Part shown: piece by piece, positions 15,749-23,628 of the stretch
Layout of the letters: every line of letters starts with the position of its first letter
Numbering within the stretch: the first letter of the stretch is position 1
NCBI GenBank assembly: GCA_934254985.1
Contig: CAKQMS010000042.1
Coordinates: 1-23,628 of the forward strand
DNA length: 23,628 nucleotides
Source: an uncultured Prevotella sp.
GTDB taxonomy: Bacteria > Bacteroidota > Bacteroidia > Bacteroidales > Bacteroidaceae
Reading direction: 5' to 3'
Program-made: the position numbers and the translations under genes
The notes under the pieces: generated by a model
Database searches by the model: none
The model's input: only the letters and a program-made list of their open reading frames with translations
Told to the model about the DNA's origin: nothing

Positions 15749-18673
15749 TTATTGCAATACTATCTTTTGAGCAACATGCTGACCGTTAGCCTCAACATTT
15801 ACTATATACATACCATTTGGCATATTGCTTAGATCGAGCATTGCAGCATGCTTTTTAGCCACTACCTTACCAGCAAGAGTTGTAACAGTAAACTGAGCCG
15901 AACCACCATTTGCTAAAGCTATTACATTACCACGCTTTATCAATGCCAAATCGGCAGATGATGTAACTTCGCTAATTGCAGAAGCTGTAGTTGGCTTCAT
16001 TACAATACCTAAGTAATTGATACGTTGTGCGCCCTTTACCTTTGATATATCTATAGTAGCCTCATCACCATAATATAATGCGGTACGAACTTCTTCATCG
16101 TAGGTTGAAGTTGCATAGAACGAGATGTTATCACTCTGTTCTGAATCTTCTTTCACAGTCATCACGCGAAGGTTTCCACCTGTATAGGCGAAAGGCTTGG
16201 CAAGACGAAGATGCAAGGTGTTTTCTCCCTTCAAGAATGTAACAGCACTATCTACAGCCAATTCCATCTGAGCCTCTTGCATCCAACCCTCGGTAACAAA
16301 GTTATTGTCGGTATTAGCAAGATATACCTTGATATGCTTATTTTTCAGCTCGTTACCATTATTCACATACTCATAGTCAAGTTCTGTGATATCACCACCC
16401 TTGCAGTTTATCTCATCGTCAAAGTATATCACCTGAGAATAGTTATATGCCAAGCCATTAAACCAGAATGGATAATCGGTTAGACAATCCTTACCACCAA
16501 CCTCAATAACGTTTTCTTCTGCTCCACGAACATAGAAATTAGAAATCAAAGTATCGTTGTAAGAAACCTTATCACCCTCTGCTTCAACAATAGCCTTCAA
16601 TACGAGATTGCCTGTAGTTGCAGGGGTATAGCCAAGCATAATTGTTGTATCTGCATCAGCAGCAAGTTCTGTGGCAACAGTAGTAGAAGCAACAACATTA
16701 TCAGCAGCATCTGCTATTTTTACGGTATAACCACTAACGTTTGTAGTTCCGTTATTTTTCACCTTTACAGCAAACTGAGCTTCTTTTCCTTCTACAAGAC
16801 TTTCTGCTGTCAAGAAAGAATCTACCTTCAAGTCTGTTTCGCTTTCTACCTCTACAGATAGTGCTGAAATCTGAATCATAAACTGGGCTGCATCAGAGAG
16901 AGCAGCAAGGCAGAATTGATAGTCGCCACTTTCAGAGACATTAAAGGCCACCTTTCTGTTCTCAGGCGTAGAGAAATCTGAAGTTGTAAAGTTCTTGAGT
17001 TCTTCCAATACCTGCTTGCCATTATTACCATATAGCAAGAGCTCAAAATTCTCTGACGAGAACATATTTGGAGCCAAGATATCATAGTTAACGATATATT
17101 TCATATCCTTTTCCAAATGAACAGGCACAGACACAAGACTATCATCTGCAGCATTTGTCCAACTTGTATTATAGACATAGCCTTTACCATTATTAGTCCA
17201 TGTGTTGCCATCACCATTATGGTCGATAACAAGCCATTGTACGCATCCAAAGTCGCTATCAAAGTCGGCGGTAAAAGGAACTGTAAGACTATTGCCTGCA
17301 GCGATTGTAGCTGTCTTTGCAGGGTCGCTCTCACCAACATTGTTCTTGCAAGTTACCTGCCAGCTGTAATAACAAGCTGTAGTAATAGTATTATCTGTAA
17401 ACTGTGTATCCTTTACATTCTCAAATACCTTACCATCAGGCTGACGGGTAATAGTATAAGTAAACTTTTCAGGATTTACGCTTCCACCATTTTTACCTGT
17501 TGTAGGTGCTGTCCATGTCAACAATACATCAGCACCATTCTTTGTGCAAGTAAGATTTTCAACAACAGAAGGAATATCGTCGCCAGCCAACAACTTTACG
17601 CTTGCTCCTTCGCCACGTCCAACTTCATTGTAAGCGTATACGATATATCTCACCTTACCATCCAAGTCTTTAGCCTCGTCGACAAACGATTCATTTCCTC
17701 CAGCTACAGGATTATCTATGGTATGTATCAACTCACCATTTCTCCACACTTCAACCTTAGTAAGTGCAGCATCAGCAGTCTCGCCATCAAATAGTGTAGA
17801 AGGGTTTGTCCATGTCAAAGTAACGCCATTATCTCCTGCCGAAGCAACAAGATTCAAAGGCTTAGCAGGAGCCTTGCTTTCTGCAATAGCAAAAGGAATA
17901 TACAAGCCTACGATAAGAGAGTTATTGGCAACTTTACTCTGACTTACAACCTCAGCTGTCTGCGGATTAATTTTATTAAAGAATGTAAAGCTGTTCTCGT
18001 CCAAACCACTCCAATATAATTCGCCTGTTGCACGATCAAACTCCATAGACTGTGCCTCGGAAGTAGTGCACTTTACACCTGTATTACCAATAAGAGTCAA
18101 ATCACCTGTCACCTTATCAAGGTCGTACAAGTTTGATTTACCATCCAAGGCATAGAGGTCACCATAATATGTGCAAGCCAAAGCGACAATCTTTTCGCTT
18201 AGATTAGCCACTTTTGTATAACTACCATCTGTTGTATTAATCTTTATCAAACGTGGAGTTACGTCTTCACCTCCACTCTTAATCATCACTCCATATAGAG
18301 AAGAAGTTGAATAATCGTAAGTAAGGTCTGAACATTGGTAAGGCTGTTGCGAATAACGCAACTTTATTTCTTTTGTGTTAAGATCATAAGTACAAAGTCC
18401 TTCTGTCAAATAGCCTGAAGCATCATCCGACAATATCATCATATACTTGCCATCAGCAAAAGTACCGCCCCAAAATTGGTATGTCAATGAAGTAAGAAGT
18501 TCAGGTGTACCACCGGCAGTATCATATTTATACATACCAATAGGCACATCTCCATCGCTTCCGTTTCCTGTCATAAATCCATAAACATCCTTCGCCACAC
18601 TCGGTACAAAGGTTGTCAACATAAGGAAGAATAAAACACTTCTCCCCCAACACTTTAAAGTAGAAACATTCAT
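15749..18673 (-). CDS. Large secreted protein with fibronectin type III domains and T9SS C-terminal signal
   Basis: A 974-residue exported protein. Residues 1-27 are a signal peptide (hydrophobic SVLFFLMLTTFVPSVAK). Residues about 30-265 resemble a repetitive beta structure (YDYSTSSLYGV, YGDLYALDGKSNLY, SMEFDRATGELYWSG), possibly a propeller. Two fibronectin type III domains follow (about 268-363 and 366-456; PAKPLNLVASAGDNGVTLTW and VENLTCTKNGADVLLTW), then a jelly-roll segment (466-605) and a CARDB-like sandwich (613-717). Residues 718-893 are unassigned. The last 70 residues (TLAGKVVAKKHAAMLDLSN, PNGMYIVNVEANGQ, KIVLQ) match the T9SS type A C-terminal sorting domain, so the protein is probably exported and anchored or released at the cell surface. 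No catalytic motif is recognised; an adhesin or structural role is possible. It is a lone gene. Confidence 0.85.
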   Translation of the reverse strand: MNVSTLKCWGRSVLFFLMLTTFVPSVAKDVYGFMTGNGSDGDVPIGMYKYDTAGGTPELLTSLTYQFWGGTFADGKYMMILSDDASGYLTEGLCTYDLNTKEIKLRYSQQPYQCSDLTYDYSTSSLYGVMIKSGGEDVTPRLIKINTTDGSYTKVANLSEKIVALACTYYGDLYALDGKSNLYDLDKVTGDLTLIGNTGVKCTTSEAQSMEFDRATGELYWSGLDENSFTFFNKINPQTAEVVSQSKVANNSLIVGLYIPFAIAESKAPAKPLNLVASAGDNGVTLTWTNPSTLFDGETADAALTKVEVWRNGELIHTIDNPVAGGNESFVDEAKDLDGKVRYIVYAYNEVGRGEGASVKLLAGDDIPSVVENLTCTKNGADVLLTWTAPTTGKNGGSVNPEKFTYTITRQPDGKVFENVKDTQFTDNTITTACYYSWQVTCKNNVGESDPAKTATIAAGNSLTVPFTADFDSDFGCVQWLVIDHNGDGNTWTNNGKGYVYNTSWTNAADDSLVSVPVHLEKDMKYIVNYDILAPNMFSSENFELLLYGNNGKQVLEELKNFTTSDFSTPENRKVAFNVSESGDYQFCLAALSDAAQFMIQISALSVEVESETDLKVDSFLTAESLVEGKEAQFAVKVKNNGTTNVSGYTVKIADAADNVVASTTVATELAADADTTIMLGYTPATTGNLVLKAIVEAEGDKVSYNDTLISNFYVRGAEENVIEVGGKDCLTDYPFWFNGLAYNYSQVIYFDDEINCKGGDITELDYEYVNNGNELKNKHIKVYLANTDNNFVTEGWMQEAQMELAVDSAVTFLKGENTLHLRLAKPFAYTGGNLRVMTVKEDSEQSDNISFYATSTYDEEVRTALYYGDEATIDISKVKGAQRINYLGIVMKPTTASAISEVTSSADLALIKRGNVIALANGGSAQFTVTTLAGKVVAKKHAAMLDLSNMPNGMYIVNVEANGQHVAQKIVLQ

Positions 18674-18736
18674 AATTACAAAGATTAAGTTTAATATAAA
18701 GGTTTTATAATCGCCTATTAAAACGCCTATTTAAAA

Positions 18737-18783
18737 AGAGCGAAGAGATTATACCCTCAAAGAAGGATATAATTCTTCGCTCT
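18737..18783 (-). terminator. asnS terminator
   Basis: AGAGCGAAGA (18737-18746) and TCTTCGCTCT (18774-18783) form a 10-bp stem, extended inward by ATTATA/TATAAT pairs around a loop. On the minus strand five T follow (18733-18737). It begins about 64 nt after the asnS stop. Confidence 0.75.
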
Positions 18784-18791
18784 ATTTTTGC

Positions 18792-18811
18792 ATCTCTCTT
18801 ATCAAAGAGAT
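18792..18811 (+). terminator. Small hairpin with U-tract on the plus strand
   Basis: ATCTCT (18792-18797) pairs with AGAGAT (18806-18811), followed on the plus strand by TTTTT and ATTTATTTC. It has the shape of an intrinsic terminator but no plus-strand gene lies before it; both flanking genes are on the minus strand. It may be a chance hairpin or end an unannotated transcript. Confidence 0.3.
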
Positions 18812-18846
18812 TTTTTATTTATTTCGAATTATCACCCCTCACGACT

Positions 18847-20274
18847 TTAGAACTCAGCGTTCTTTGGAGTACGTGGGAATGGAATTACGTCGCGGATGTT
18901 CTGCATACCTGTTACGAAGAGAATCAAACGCTCGAAGCCGAGACCGAAACCTGCGTGTGGGCATGAGCCATACTTACGAGTATCGAGATACCAGTTCATA
19001 TCCTTCATTGGGATATTGCGCGACTCTATTTCGCCCATAAGCTTATCGTAGCTTTCCTCACGAACCGAACCACCGATAATCTCACCAATCTGTGGGAACA
19101 ATACGTCGGTACCCTGAACAGTCTGACCGCTCTTACCACCGAAGCCGCTCTCCTTCTCATCAATCTTCATATAGAAAGCCTTGATAGCCTTTGGATAGTT
19201 GGTCATGATAACAGGACGCTTGAAGTGCTCCTCTACCAAGAAGCGCTCGTGCTCTGATGCCAAGTCGTCGCCCCACTCACATGGGAACTCAAACTTCTTA
19301 CCATTAGCAATAGCCTCCTGAAGGATGCGGATACCCTCGGTATATGGAAGGTGAACGAAGTCTGAATTCAATACACCCTCAAGACGAGCTATCAAGCCCT
19401 TGTCAATCATCTTATTCAAGAAAGCGAGATCATCCTTGCAGTTGTCGAGTGCCCAACGGATACAATACTTGATGAAGTCTTCCTCGAGTTCCATCAAACC
19501 ATCCATATCCAAGAAAGCAACCTCTGGCTCTATCATCCAGAACTCTGCCAAGTGGCGTGGAGTGTTACTGTTCTCTGCACGGAATGTAGGACCGAAAGTG
19601 TAGATAGCGCCAAGTGCAGTAGCACCAAGCTCGCCTTCCAACTGACCAGAAACGGTCAACGAAGTCTGCTTGCCAAAGAAATCATCAGAATAGTCAATCT
19701 TGCCATCCTCAGTCTTCTTAAGGTTGTAGAGGTTCTTGGTTGTTACCTGGAACATCTGACCAGCACCCTCGCAGTCGCTTGCGGTGATAAGAGGAGTATT
19801 GAAATAGAAATATCCATGCTCATGGAAGTAGGTGTGGATAGCCATTGCCATGTTGTGGCGAATACGCATCACAGCACCAAAGGTGTTTGTGCGAAGACGG
19901 AGGTGAGCATACTGACGCATATACTCGAAGCTCTGTCCCTTCTTCTGCATAGGATAGTCGCTACCGCAAAGACCATAGATTTCGATGCTTTCGCATTGCA
20001 CCTCAACGCTCTGTCCCTGACCCTGGCTTTCTACCAAAGTACCAACAACGCTGATACAAGCACCAGTAGTAATCTGCTTCAACTGATTTTCATCAACCTT
20101 TGATGGGTCGACTACTATCTGTATATTATTAATAGTAGAACCATCGTTAAGAGCGATAAAATCGACTGCTTTGCTACTACGATGAGTGCGCACCCATCCC
20201 TTTACATTCACGATTGAGCCGTAGGCTGTGCTCTTGAGCAAGTCAACGACTTTAGTTCTTTTTACGTTTTCCAT
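18847..20274 (-). CDS. asnS: Asparaginyl-tRNA synthetase
   Basis: A 475-residue class IIb synthetase that charges tRNA-Asn with asparagine in the cytosol. The N-terminal OB-fold anticodon-binding domain includes [25 protein letters not shown] (22-46). The catalytic domain contains class II motif 1 ([16 protein letters not shown]), motif 2 [17 protein letters not shown] (230-246) and motif 3 [20 protein letters not shown] (444-463). The PHAGFG stretch and the AsnRS-type [13 protein letters not shown] insert distinguish it from AspRS. Length and order fit the bacterial AsnRS family. It is the last gene of the minus-strand purB - pseudouridine synthase - asnS run, with a 141-bp spacer in front and a terminator behind; I found no TAnnTTTG element in that spacer, so co-transcription is possible. 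Confidence 0.97.
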   Translation of the reverse strand: MENVKRTKVVDLLKSTAYGSIVNVKGWVRTHRSSKAVDFIALNDGSTINNIQIVVDPSKVDENQLKQITTGACISVVGTLVESQGQGQSVEVQCESIEIYGLCGSDYPMQKKGQSFEYMRQYAHLRLRTNTFGAVMRIRHNMAMAIHTYFHEHGYFYFNTPLITASDCEGAGQMFQVTTKNLYNLKKTEDGKIDYSDDFFGKQTSLTVSGQLEGELGATALGAIYTFGPTFRAENSNTPRHLAEFWMIEPEVAFLDMDGLMELEEDFIKYCIRWALDNCKDDLAFLNKMIDKGLIARLEGVLNSDFVHLPYTEGIRILQEAIANGKKFEFPCEWGDDLASEHERFLVEEHFKRPVIMTNYPKAIKAFYMKIDEKESGFGGKSGQTVQGTDVLFPQIGEIIGGSVREESYDKLMGEIESRNIPMKDMNWYLDTRKYGSCPHAGFGLGFERLILFVTGMQNIRDVIPFPRTPKNAEF

Positions 20275-20316
20275 TATTTAATAATGATTATTGTTTATTG
20301 TTTAATGTTTATAGAG

Positions 20317-20410
20317 AATGAGTAATGTTTAATGCAACACTCATGCTGATATCATGCATTATAACTACAAGCGGTATCAACAATCAAGTAAACATTAAAC
20401 ATTACTCATT
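20317..20410. repeat. 18-bp perfect inverted repeat in the rluB-asnS spacer
   Basis: AATGAGTAATGTTTAATG (20317-20334) and CATTAAACATTACTCATT (20393-20410) are exact reverse complements, 58 bp apart. Partial further copies of AATGTTTAAT occur beside both arms (20301-20310 and 20407-20418). Between them is an unremarkable stretch with a TGATATCA palindrome. It lies 42 bp from the asnS start and ends 6 bp before the rluB stop. Role unknown; it could form a long stem in the mRNA. Confidence 0.75.
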
Positions 20411-20415
20411 AAACA

Positions 20416-21819
20416 TTATTCATAAGCACCCATGCGTAGCATGTCTACTTCCTGTTCTGTGAGGAAGCGCCAGTCGCCACGACGAAGGTTCTTCTTTGTC
20501 AAGCCTGCGAACTGTACGCGGTCAAGCTTAGTAACACGATAGCCAAGGCTTTCGAAGATACGACGCACGATACGGTTCTTTCCGCTATGAATTTCGATGC
20601 CAACCTGGCTCTTGTCATGGTCGTCAGCATATTCAATAGCGTCTGCATGTATCTCGCCATCCTCAAGCTCTATGCCAGAAGCAATCTGCTGCATGTCGTG
20701 CATAGTAACGTTCTTGTCGAGATATACATGGTAAACCTTCTTCTTCAAGAATTTAGGATGTGTAAGCTTGCTTGCCATTTCGCCATCGTTGGTGAGAAGG
20801 AGTACACCAGTTGTGTTGCGGTCCAAGCGACCTACTGGGTAGATACGCTCTGGGCAAGCATCCTTAACGAGATCCATAACGGTCTTACGCTGCTGTGGAT
20901 CGTCGCTTGTAGTAACATAATCCTTTGGTTTGTTGAGCAACACGTAAACCTTCTTCTCCAATGTTACAGGCTGATCGTGGAACTTAACCTCGTCGCCACG
21001 CAATACCTTTGTACCCAACTCTGTAACAATCTGTCCGTTTACTGTTACTACTCCTGCCTGGATGAAGTCATCAGCCTCACGGCGTGAGCATACACCAGCA
21101 TTAGCAAGATATTTGTTCAAACGAATTGGCTCGTTTGGATCGATATGAGTCTCCTTATATTCGATACGCTTCTTCATGCTATACTTAGCACTTGGATCGT
21201 ATCCTGGAGTACGCATACCATAGCCGCCACGCTGCTGACCATAGCCGCCACGCTGCTGACCGTAGCCACCACGCTGCTGACCATAACCACCCTGACGCTG
21301 CTGACCATAACCGCCACGCTGCTGACCGTAGCCACCCTGGCGCTGCTGACCATAACCGCCCTGGCGCTGCTGTCCGTAGCCACCCTGGCGCTGCTGACCA
21401 TAACCGCCCTGGCGCTGCTGATAGCCGCCCTGACGTGGTTGGTAACCACCCTGACGTGGCTGATAGCCACCTTCCTGATCGCCACCATTATTATATCGTG
21501 GCTGATAACCGCCTGTACGAGGACGCTGCTGGTAACCGCCCTGACGCTGCTGATAACCACCCTGGCGAGGCTGATAGCCTCCCTGACGTGGCTGATCACC
21601 ACTCTGCAAAGCTGCTCCAAATCCTTCAGGACGGAATCCGCCTTCTTCTGTTCTTCCTGTTCCTGATGAGTATGTTCTCTGTGCATGAATACGTGGGCGC
21701 TGAGGTCTACCTCCTGCGCGATAATCTCTCTGATAGCCTACTGGCTTGTAGCCCTCACGGCTATTGTCACTCTGCTGAGCAGAAAAGTCTTGTGACTTGT
21801 TTTCCATTTCTGAATCCAT
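20416..21819 (-). CDS. rluB: RsuA/RluB-family 23S/16S rRNA pseudouridine synthase with long GGY/QQR-repeat N-terminus
   Basis: A 467-residue protein whose last 237 residues are a standard pseudouridine synthase. S4 RNA-binding domain: [20 protein letters not shown] (231-250) to about 279. Catalytic core: [11 protein letters not shown] (293-303), [17 protein letters not shown] with catalytic Asp333 (330-346), and [24 protein letters not shown] near 413-427. Such enzymes isomerise a uridine in rRNA; RluB versus RsuA/RluE cannot be fixed from this alone. Residues 1-75 are low-complexity, and 76-202 are repeats of the form [21 protein letters not shown], extremely rich in Gly, Gln, Tyr and Arg and probably disordered. 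The start [10 protein letters not shown] could also be Met5. It lies between purB and asnS on the same strand. Confidence 0.9.
   Translation of the reverse strand: MDSEMENKSQDFSAQQSDNSREGYKPVGYQRDYRAGGRPQRPRIHAQRTYSSGTGRTEEGGFRPEGFGAALQSGDQPRQGGYQPRQGGYQQRQGGYQQRPRTGGYQPRYNNGGDQEGGYQPRQGGYQPRQGGYQQRQGGYGQQRQGGYGQQRQGGYGQQRQGGYGQQRGGYGQQRQGGYGQQRGGYGQQRGGYGQQRGGYGMRTPGYDPSAKYSMKKRIEYKETHIDPNEPIRLNKYLANAGVCSRREADDFIQAGVVTVNGQIVTELGTKVLRGDEVKFHDQPVTLEKKVYVLLNKPKDYVTTSDDPQQRKTVMDLVKDACPERIYPVGRLDRNTTGVLLLTNDGEMASKLTHPKFLKKKVYHVYLDKNVTMHDMQQIASGIELEDGEIHADAIEYADDHDKSQVGIEIHSGKNRIVRRIFESLGYRVTKLDRVQFAGLTKKNLRRGDWRFLTEQEVDMLRMGAYE
21217..21594 (-). repeat. Coding repeat tract for the GGY/QQR region of the pseudouridine synthase
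   Basis: The DNA for residues 76-201 is a tandem array of 21- and 24-nt units with about 15 copies of GGCGGCTATGG-type blocks encoding GGYGQQR or GGYGQQRQ (7- and 8-residue units), preceded by GGYQPRQ-type units. Codon choice differs between copies (GGTGG versus GGCGG, TAT constant), showing some divergence. Such tandem DNA is prone to copy-number change by slippage. Confidence 0.9.
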
Positions 21820-21993
21820 AATGTAATCTTTGTTTTTTAAATGTTTAGCCTCACGGCCATTTGGTTAATAAATTATAGTTTTCTTATATGAGTTAATGAT
21901 CAGGACATTGGAATTTCCCTTCCCTTTCACTTTCAATAATTCTTTATTTACCTTTTTCTTTTGTCAACCTTTTAATTCTCTTCAAAGGCCGAA
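21820..21993. other. Spacer between purB and the pseudouridine synthase gene, no gene
   Basis: The plus strand is strongly pyrimidine-rich at 21904-21983, so the minus-strand transcript here is purine-rich. No TAnnTTTG element, riboswitch or clear terminator was seen, which leaves open whether the synthase is co-transcribed with purB. Confidence 0.4.
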
Positions 21994-23340
21994 TTAGATA
22001 CCTGTGTAGTTGCTTGGTGTAATAGCCATAATCTCAGCCTTTACGCTGTCGCTAACGTTGAGAGTCTTTACGAAATTGTGAATAGTCTCTTCTGTCATCT
22101 TAGCATTTGTGCGTGTCAAAGCCTTCAAAGCCTCATAAGGATGAGGATAAGCCTCACGGCGCAATATAGTCTGAATAGCCTCAGCCACTACAGCCCAAGT
22201 ATCGTCGAGGTCTTTCTGTAGTTTCTCCTCGTTGAGGATAAGCTTACGCAATCCCTTCAATGTGCTCTGAATGGCGATAACGCTGTGTCCCAATGGCACA
22301 CCAACATTACGCAATACTGTAGAGTCGGTAAGGTCGCGCTGCAAACGGCTAACCGGCAACTTCTGTGCCAAGAACTGCAATATAGCATTAGCTATGCCGA
22401 GGTTGCCCTCGCTATTCTCGTAGTCGATAGGGTTTACCTTGTGAGGCATTGCACTCGAACCAACTTCGCCAGCCTTAATCTTCTGCTTGAAATACTCCAT
22501 AGAGATATACATCCAGAAGTCGCGGTCGAGGTCGATGATGATGGTATTGATACGGCGAATAGCATCAAACACACTTCCAAGGTGGTCGTAGTTGCTAATC
22601 TGAGTAGTATACTGCTCGCGCTCCAAACCAAGCTTCTCGCTAACAAACTTGTTGCCGAAAGCCTTCCAATCGTACTGAGGATAAGCCACATGGTGAGCAT
22701 TATAGTTACCAGTAGCGCCACCAAACTTAGCAGTCATCTTGCAAGCCTTCAACGACTCCAACTGCTCTGTCAATCGGTAAACGAATACCATAATCTCCTT
22801 GCCCAAGCGTGTAGGCGAAGCTGGCTGACCATGAGTCTTTGCCAACATAGGCACATCCTTCCACTCGTCAGCATACTCCTGCAACTGAGCGATAAGTTCC
22901 TCAACCTGTGGAATGAAGACATTTTCCAAAGCCTCCTTTATAGACAAAGGTACGCTGGTGTTGTTGATATCCTGAGAAGTAAGTCCAAAGTGTATGAACT
23001 CCTTATAAGCTTCGAGATTGCCAATCTTGTCAAACTCTTCCTTAATGAAATACTCCACGGCCTTAACGTCGTGGTTTGTAACCTTTTCGATATCCTTCAC
23101 CCGTTGTGCGCAATTCTCATCAAAATTGCGGTAAATGTTGCGCAGGCTTTCGAACAAGCCCTTGTCAAACGAAGCCAACTGTGGCAATGGCAATTCGCAG
23201 AGCGTGATGAAATATTCTATTTCCACGCGGACACGATAGCGTATTAGTGCATACTCTGAGAAATAATCAGCCAATGGCTCTGTCTTGCCTCTGTAACGTC
23301 CATCTATAGGTGAGATGGCGGTCAACAAATCGAGATTCAT
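21994..23340 (-). CDS. purB: Adenylosuccinate lyase
   Basis: A 448-residue fumarase/aspartase superfamily enzyme that cleaves SAICAR and adenylosuccinate, releasing fumarate, in de novo purine and AMP synthesis. I start at the ATG at 23338-23340 (MNLDLLTAISPIDGRY), which is the family N-terminus; the frame stays open 18 codons further to 23394, but the -7 promoter element falls inside that extension. Family motifs: THGQPASPT with the catalytic His near 170, the signature SSAMPHKVNPI (295-305, mobile catalytic loop with Ser), and NFVKTLNVS near the end. It is the E. coli-like PurB subgroup by its N-terminus. It is the first gene of a minus-strand run with rluB and asnS. Confidence 0.97.
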   Translation of the reverse strand: MNLDLLTAISPIDGRYRGKTEPLADYFSEYALIRYRVRVEIEYFITLCELPLPQLASFDKGLFESLRNIYRNFDENCAQRVKDIEKVTNHDVKAVEYFIKEEFDKIGNLEAYKEFIHFGLTSQDINNTSVPLSIKEALENVFIPQVEELIAQLQEYADEWKDVPMLAKTHGQPASPTRLGKEIMVFVYRLTEQLESLKACKMTAKFGGATGNYNAHHVAYPQYDWKAFGNKFVSEKLGLEREQYTTQISNYDHLGSVFDAIRRINTIIIDLDRDFWMYISMEYFKQKIKAGEVGSSAMPHKVNPIDYENSEGNLGIANAILQFLAQKLPVSRLQRDLTDSTVLRNVGVPLGHSVIAIQSTLKGLRKLILNEEKLQKDLDDTWAVVAEAIQTILRREAYPHPYEALKALTRTNAKMTEETIHNFVKTLNVSDSVKAEIMAITPSNYTGI

Positions 23341-23381
23341 AACTTTATATATATAATAATGTGTGTGTATTAATACGCCTG

Positions 23382-23411
23382 CAAAGTTAATCATTTATCG
23401 CGATATTCCAA
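23382..23411 (-). promoter_or_regulatory. purB promoter (-33 TTG and -7 TAACTTTG)
   Basis: On the minus strand, TAACTTTG (23382-23389) matches TAnnTTTG fully, and TTG (23409-23411) lies 19 nt upstream, the usual spacing of the Bacteroidetes primary sigma factor. Transcription should start near 23375, leaving a leader of about 35 nt before the MNLDLL start. This is the best-supported promoter in the window. Confidence 0.75.
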
Positions 23412-23477
23412 CAATTGATATGATAAAATATCAAAAAGATGATAATTAAACCAAGAAATCACCTAAAAAAATGAAAT

Positions 23478-23543
23478 AGGCTTCGTTGCCCAACGAAGCA
23501 GGCTTCAAGTGCCAACGAAGCAGGCTTCGTTGGCCATCGAGAC
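23478..23543. repeat. Tandem array of three 22-bp units with dyad symmetry
   Basis: Three units start at 23478, 23500 and 23522 and each is 22 bp. Units 1 and 2 share 18 of 22 positions; unit 3 is more diverged at its end. Unit 1 contains the dyad GCTTCGTTG/CAACGAAGC around a CC centre, and units 2 and 3 together form CCAACGAAGC/GCTTCGTTGG. The array lies 66 bp upstream of the purB -33 element. The rest of 23412-23628 is AT-rich with no gene; the neighbour to the right is outside the window. Confidence 0.9.
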
Positions 23544-23628
23544 TATATTCATTGTGGTTTAACGATTTTAGTTGACCACTTTAAGCTTTATTTATAATAC
23601 GAGTTGACTCAGTTATTACTTATTTATA

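Noticed and set aside
21145..21821. Long open frames on the plus strand rich in His-Ala-Asp or Leu-Thr-Ala repeats
   Set aside because: They are the antisense reading of the GGY/QQR coding repeats of the pseudouridine synthase; the repeat itself keeps them open and there is no plausible start signal or family match.
22285..23247. Long plus-strand open frame opposite purB
   Set aside because: It has no recognisable motif and lies wholly inside purB, whose motifs are intact.
1..23628. Transposase, integrase, toxin-antitoxin or other defence genes
   Set aside because: No such motif was found in any of the supported genes; the window is core chromosomal content apart from the repeats described.

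Overview
The window looks like a chromosomal segment of a gut-type Bacteroidales bacterium, most likely a Prevotella/Segatella-like organism. Several upstream regions carry the Bacteroidetes -7 promoter element TAnnTTTG (TAACTTTG occurs before both the GH35 gene and purB). There is a large secreted protein with a type IX secretion (T9SS) C-terminal signal, two secreted glycosidases, a LytS/LytTR two-component pair, and generally weak Shine-Dalgarno sequences. The genus is an inference from style of content, not from a marker gene. No rRNA, tRNA, insertion sequence, prophage or CRISPR was found.

Layout from left to right. Positions 1-1136 hold the 5' part of thiD (minus, running off the left edge) with a TPP riboswitch and a likely promoter in front of it. 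Positions 1137-6225 hold a minus-strand pair of exported glycosidases, GH35 then GH2, with no SusC/SusD partner in view. Divergent to them, 6425-8301 encodes a membrane LytS-type histidine kinase and a LytTR response regulator overlapping by 4 bp. A tandem array of palindromic 22-bp units (8343-8430) separates this pair from a convergent DUF805 membrane protein. RidA (plus) and a DUF2490 outer-membrane protein (minus) follow, convergent across a strong terminator. Next are asd (aspartate-semialdehyde dehydrogenase, minus), a divergent tight operon of CPA2 antiporter - LolD-type ATPase - CvfB-like RNA-binding protein (11892-15597), and a convergent 974-residue FN3/T9SS cargo protein. The right end is a same-strand housekeeping run purB - rluB-type pseudouridine synthase - asnS (minus), and beyond the purB promoter lies a second 22-bp-pitch palindromic array (23478-23543).

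Most genes are ordinary. The least-explained structures are: (1) two tandem arrays with unrelated sequence but the same 22-bp pitch and dyad-symmetric units, the first being four copies of ATGCGAnTAnTCGCAT; (2) a pseudouridine synthase carrying about 125 residues of GGY/QQR repeats at its N-terminus; and (3) an 18-bp perfect inverted repeat bracketing the rluB-asnS spacer. I see no convincing new multi-gene system; the arrays are the best candidates for something undescribed.
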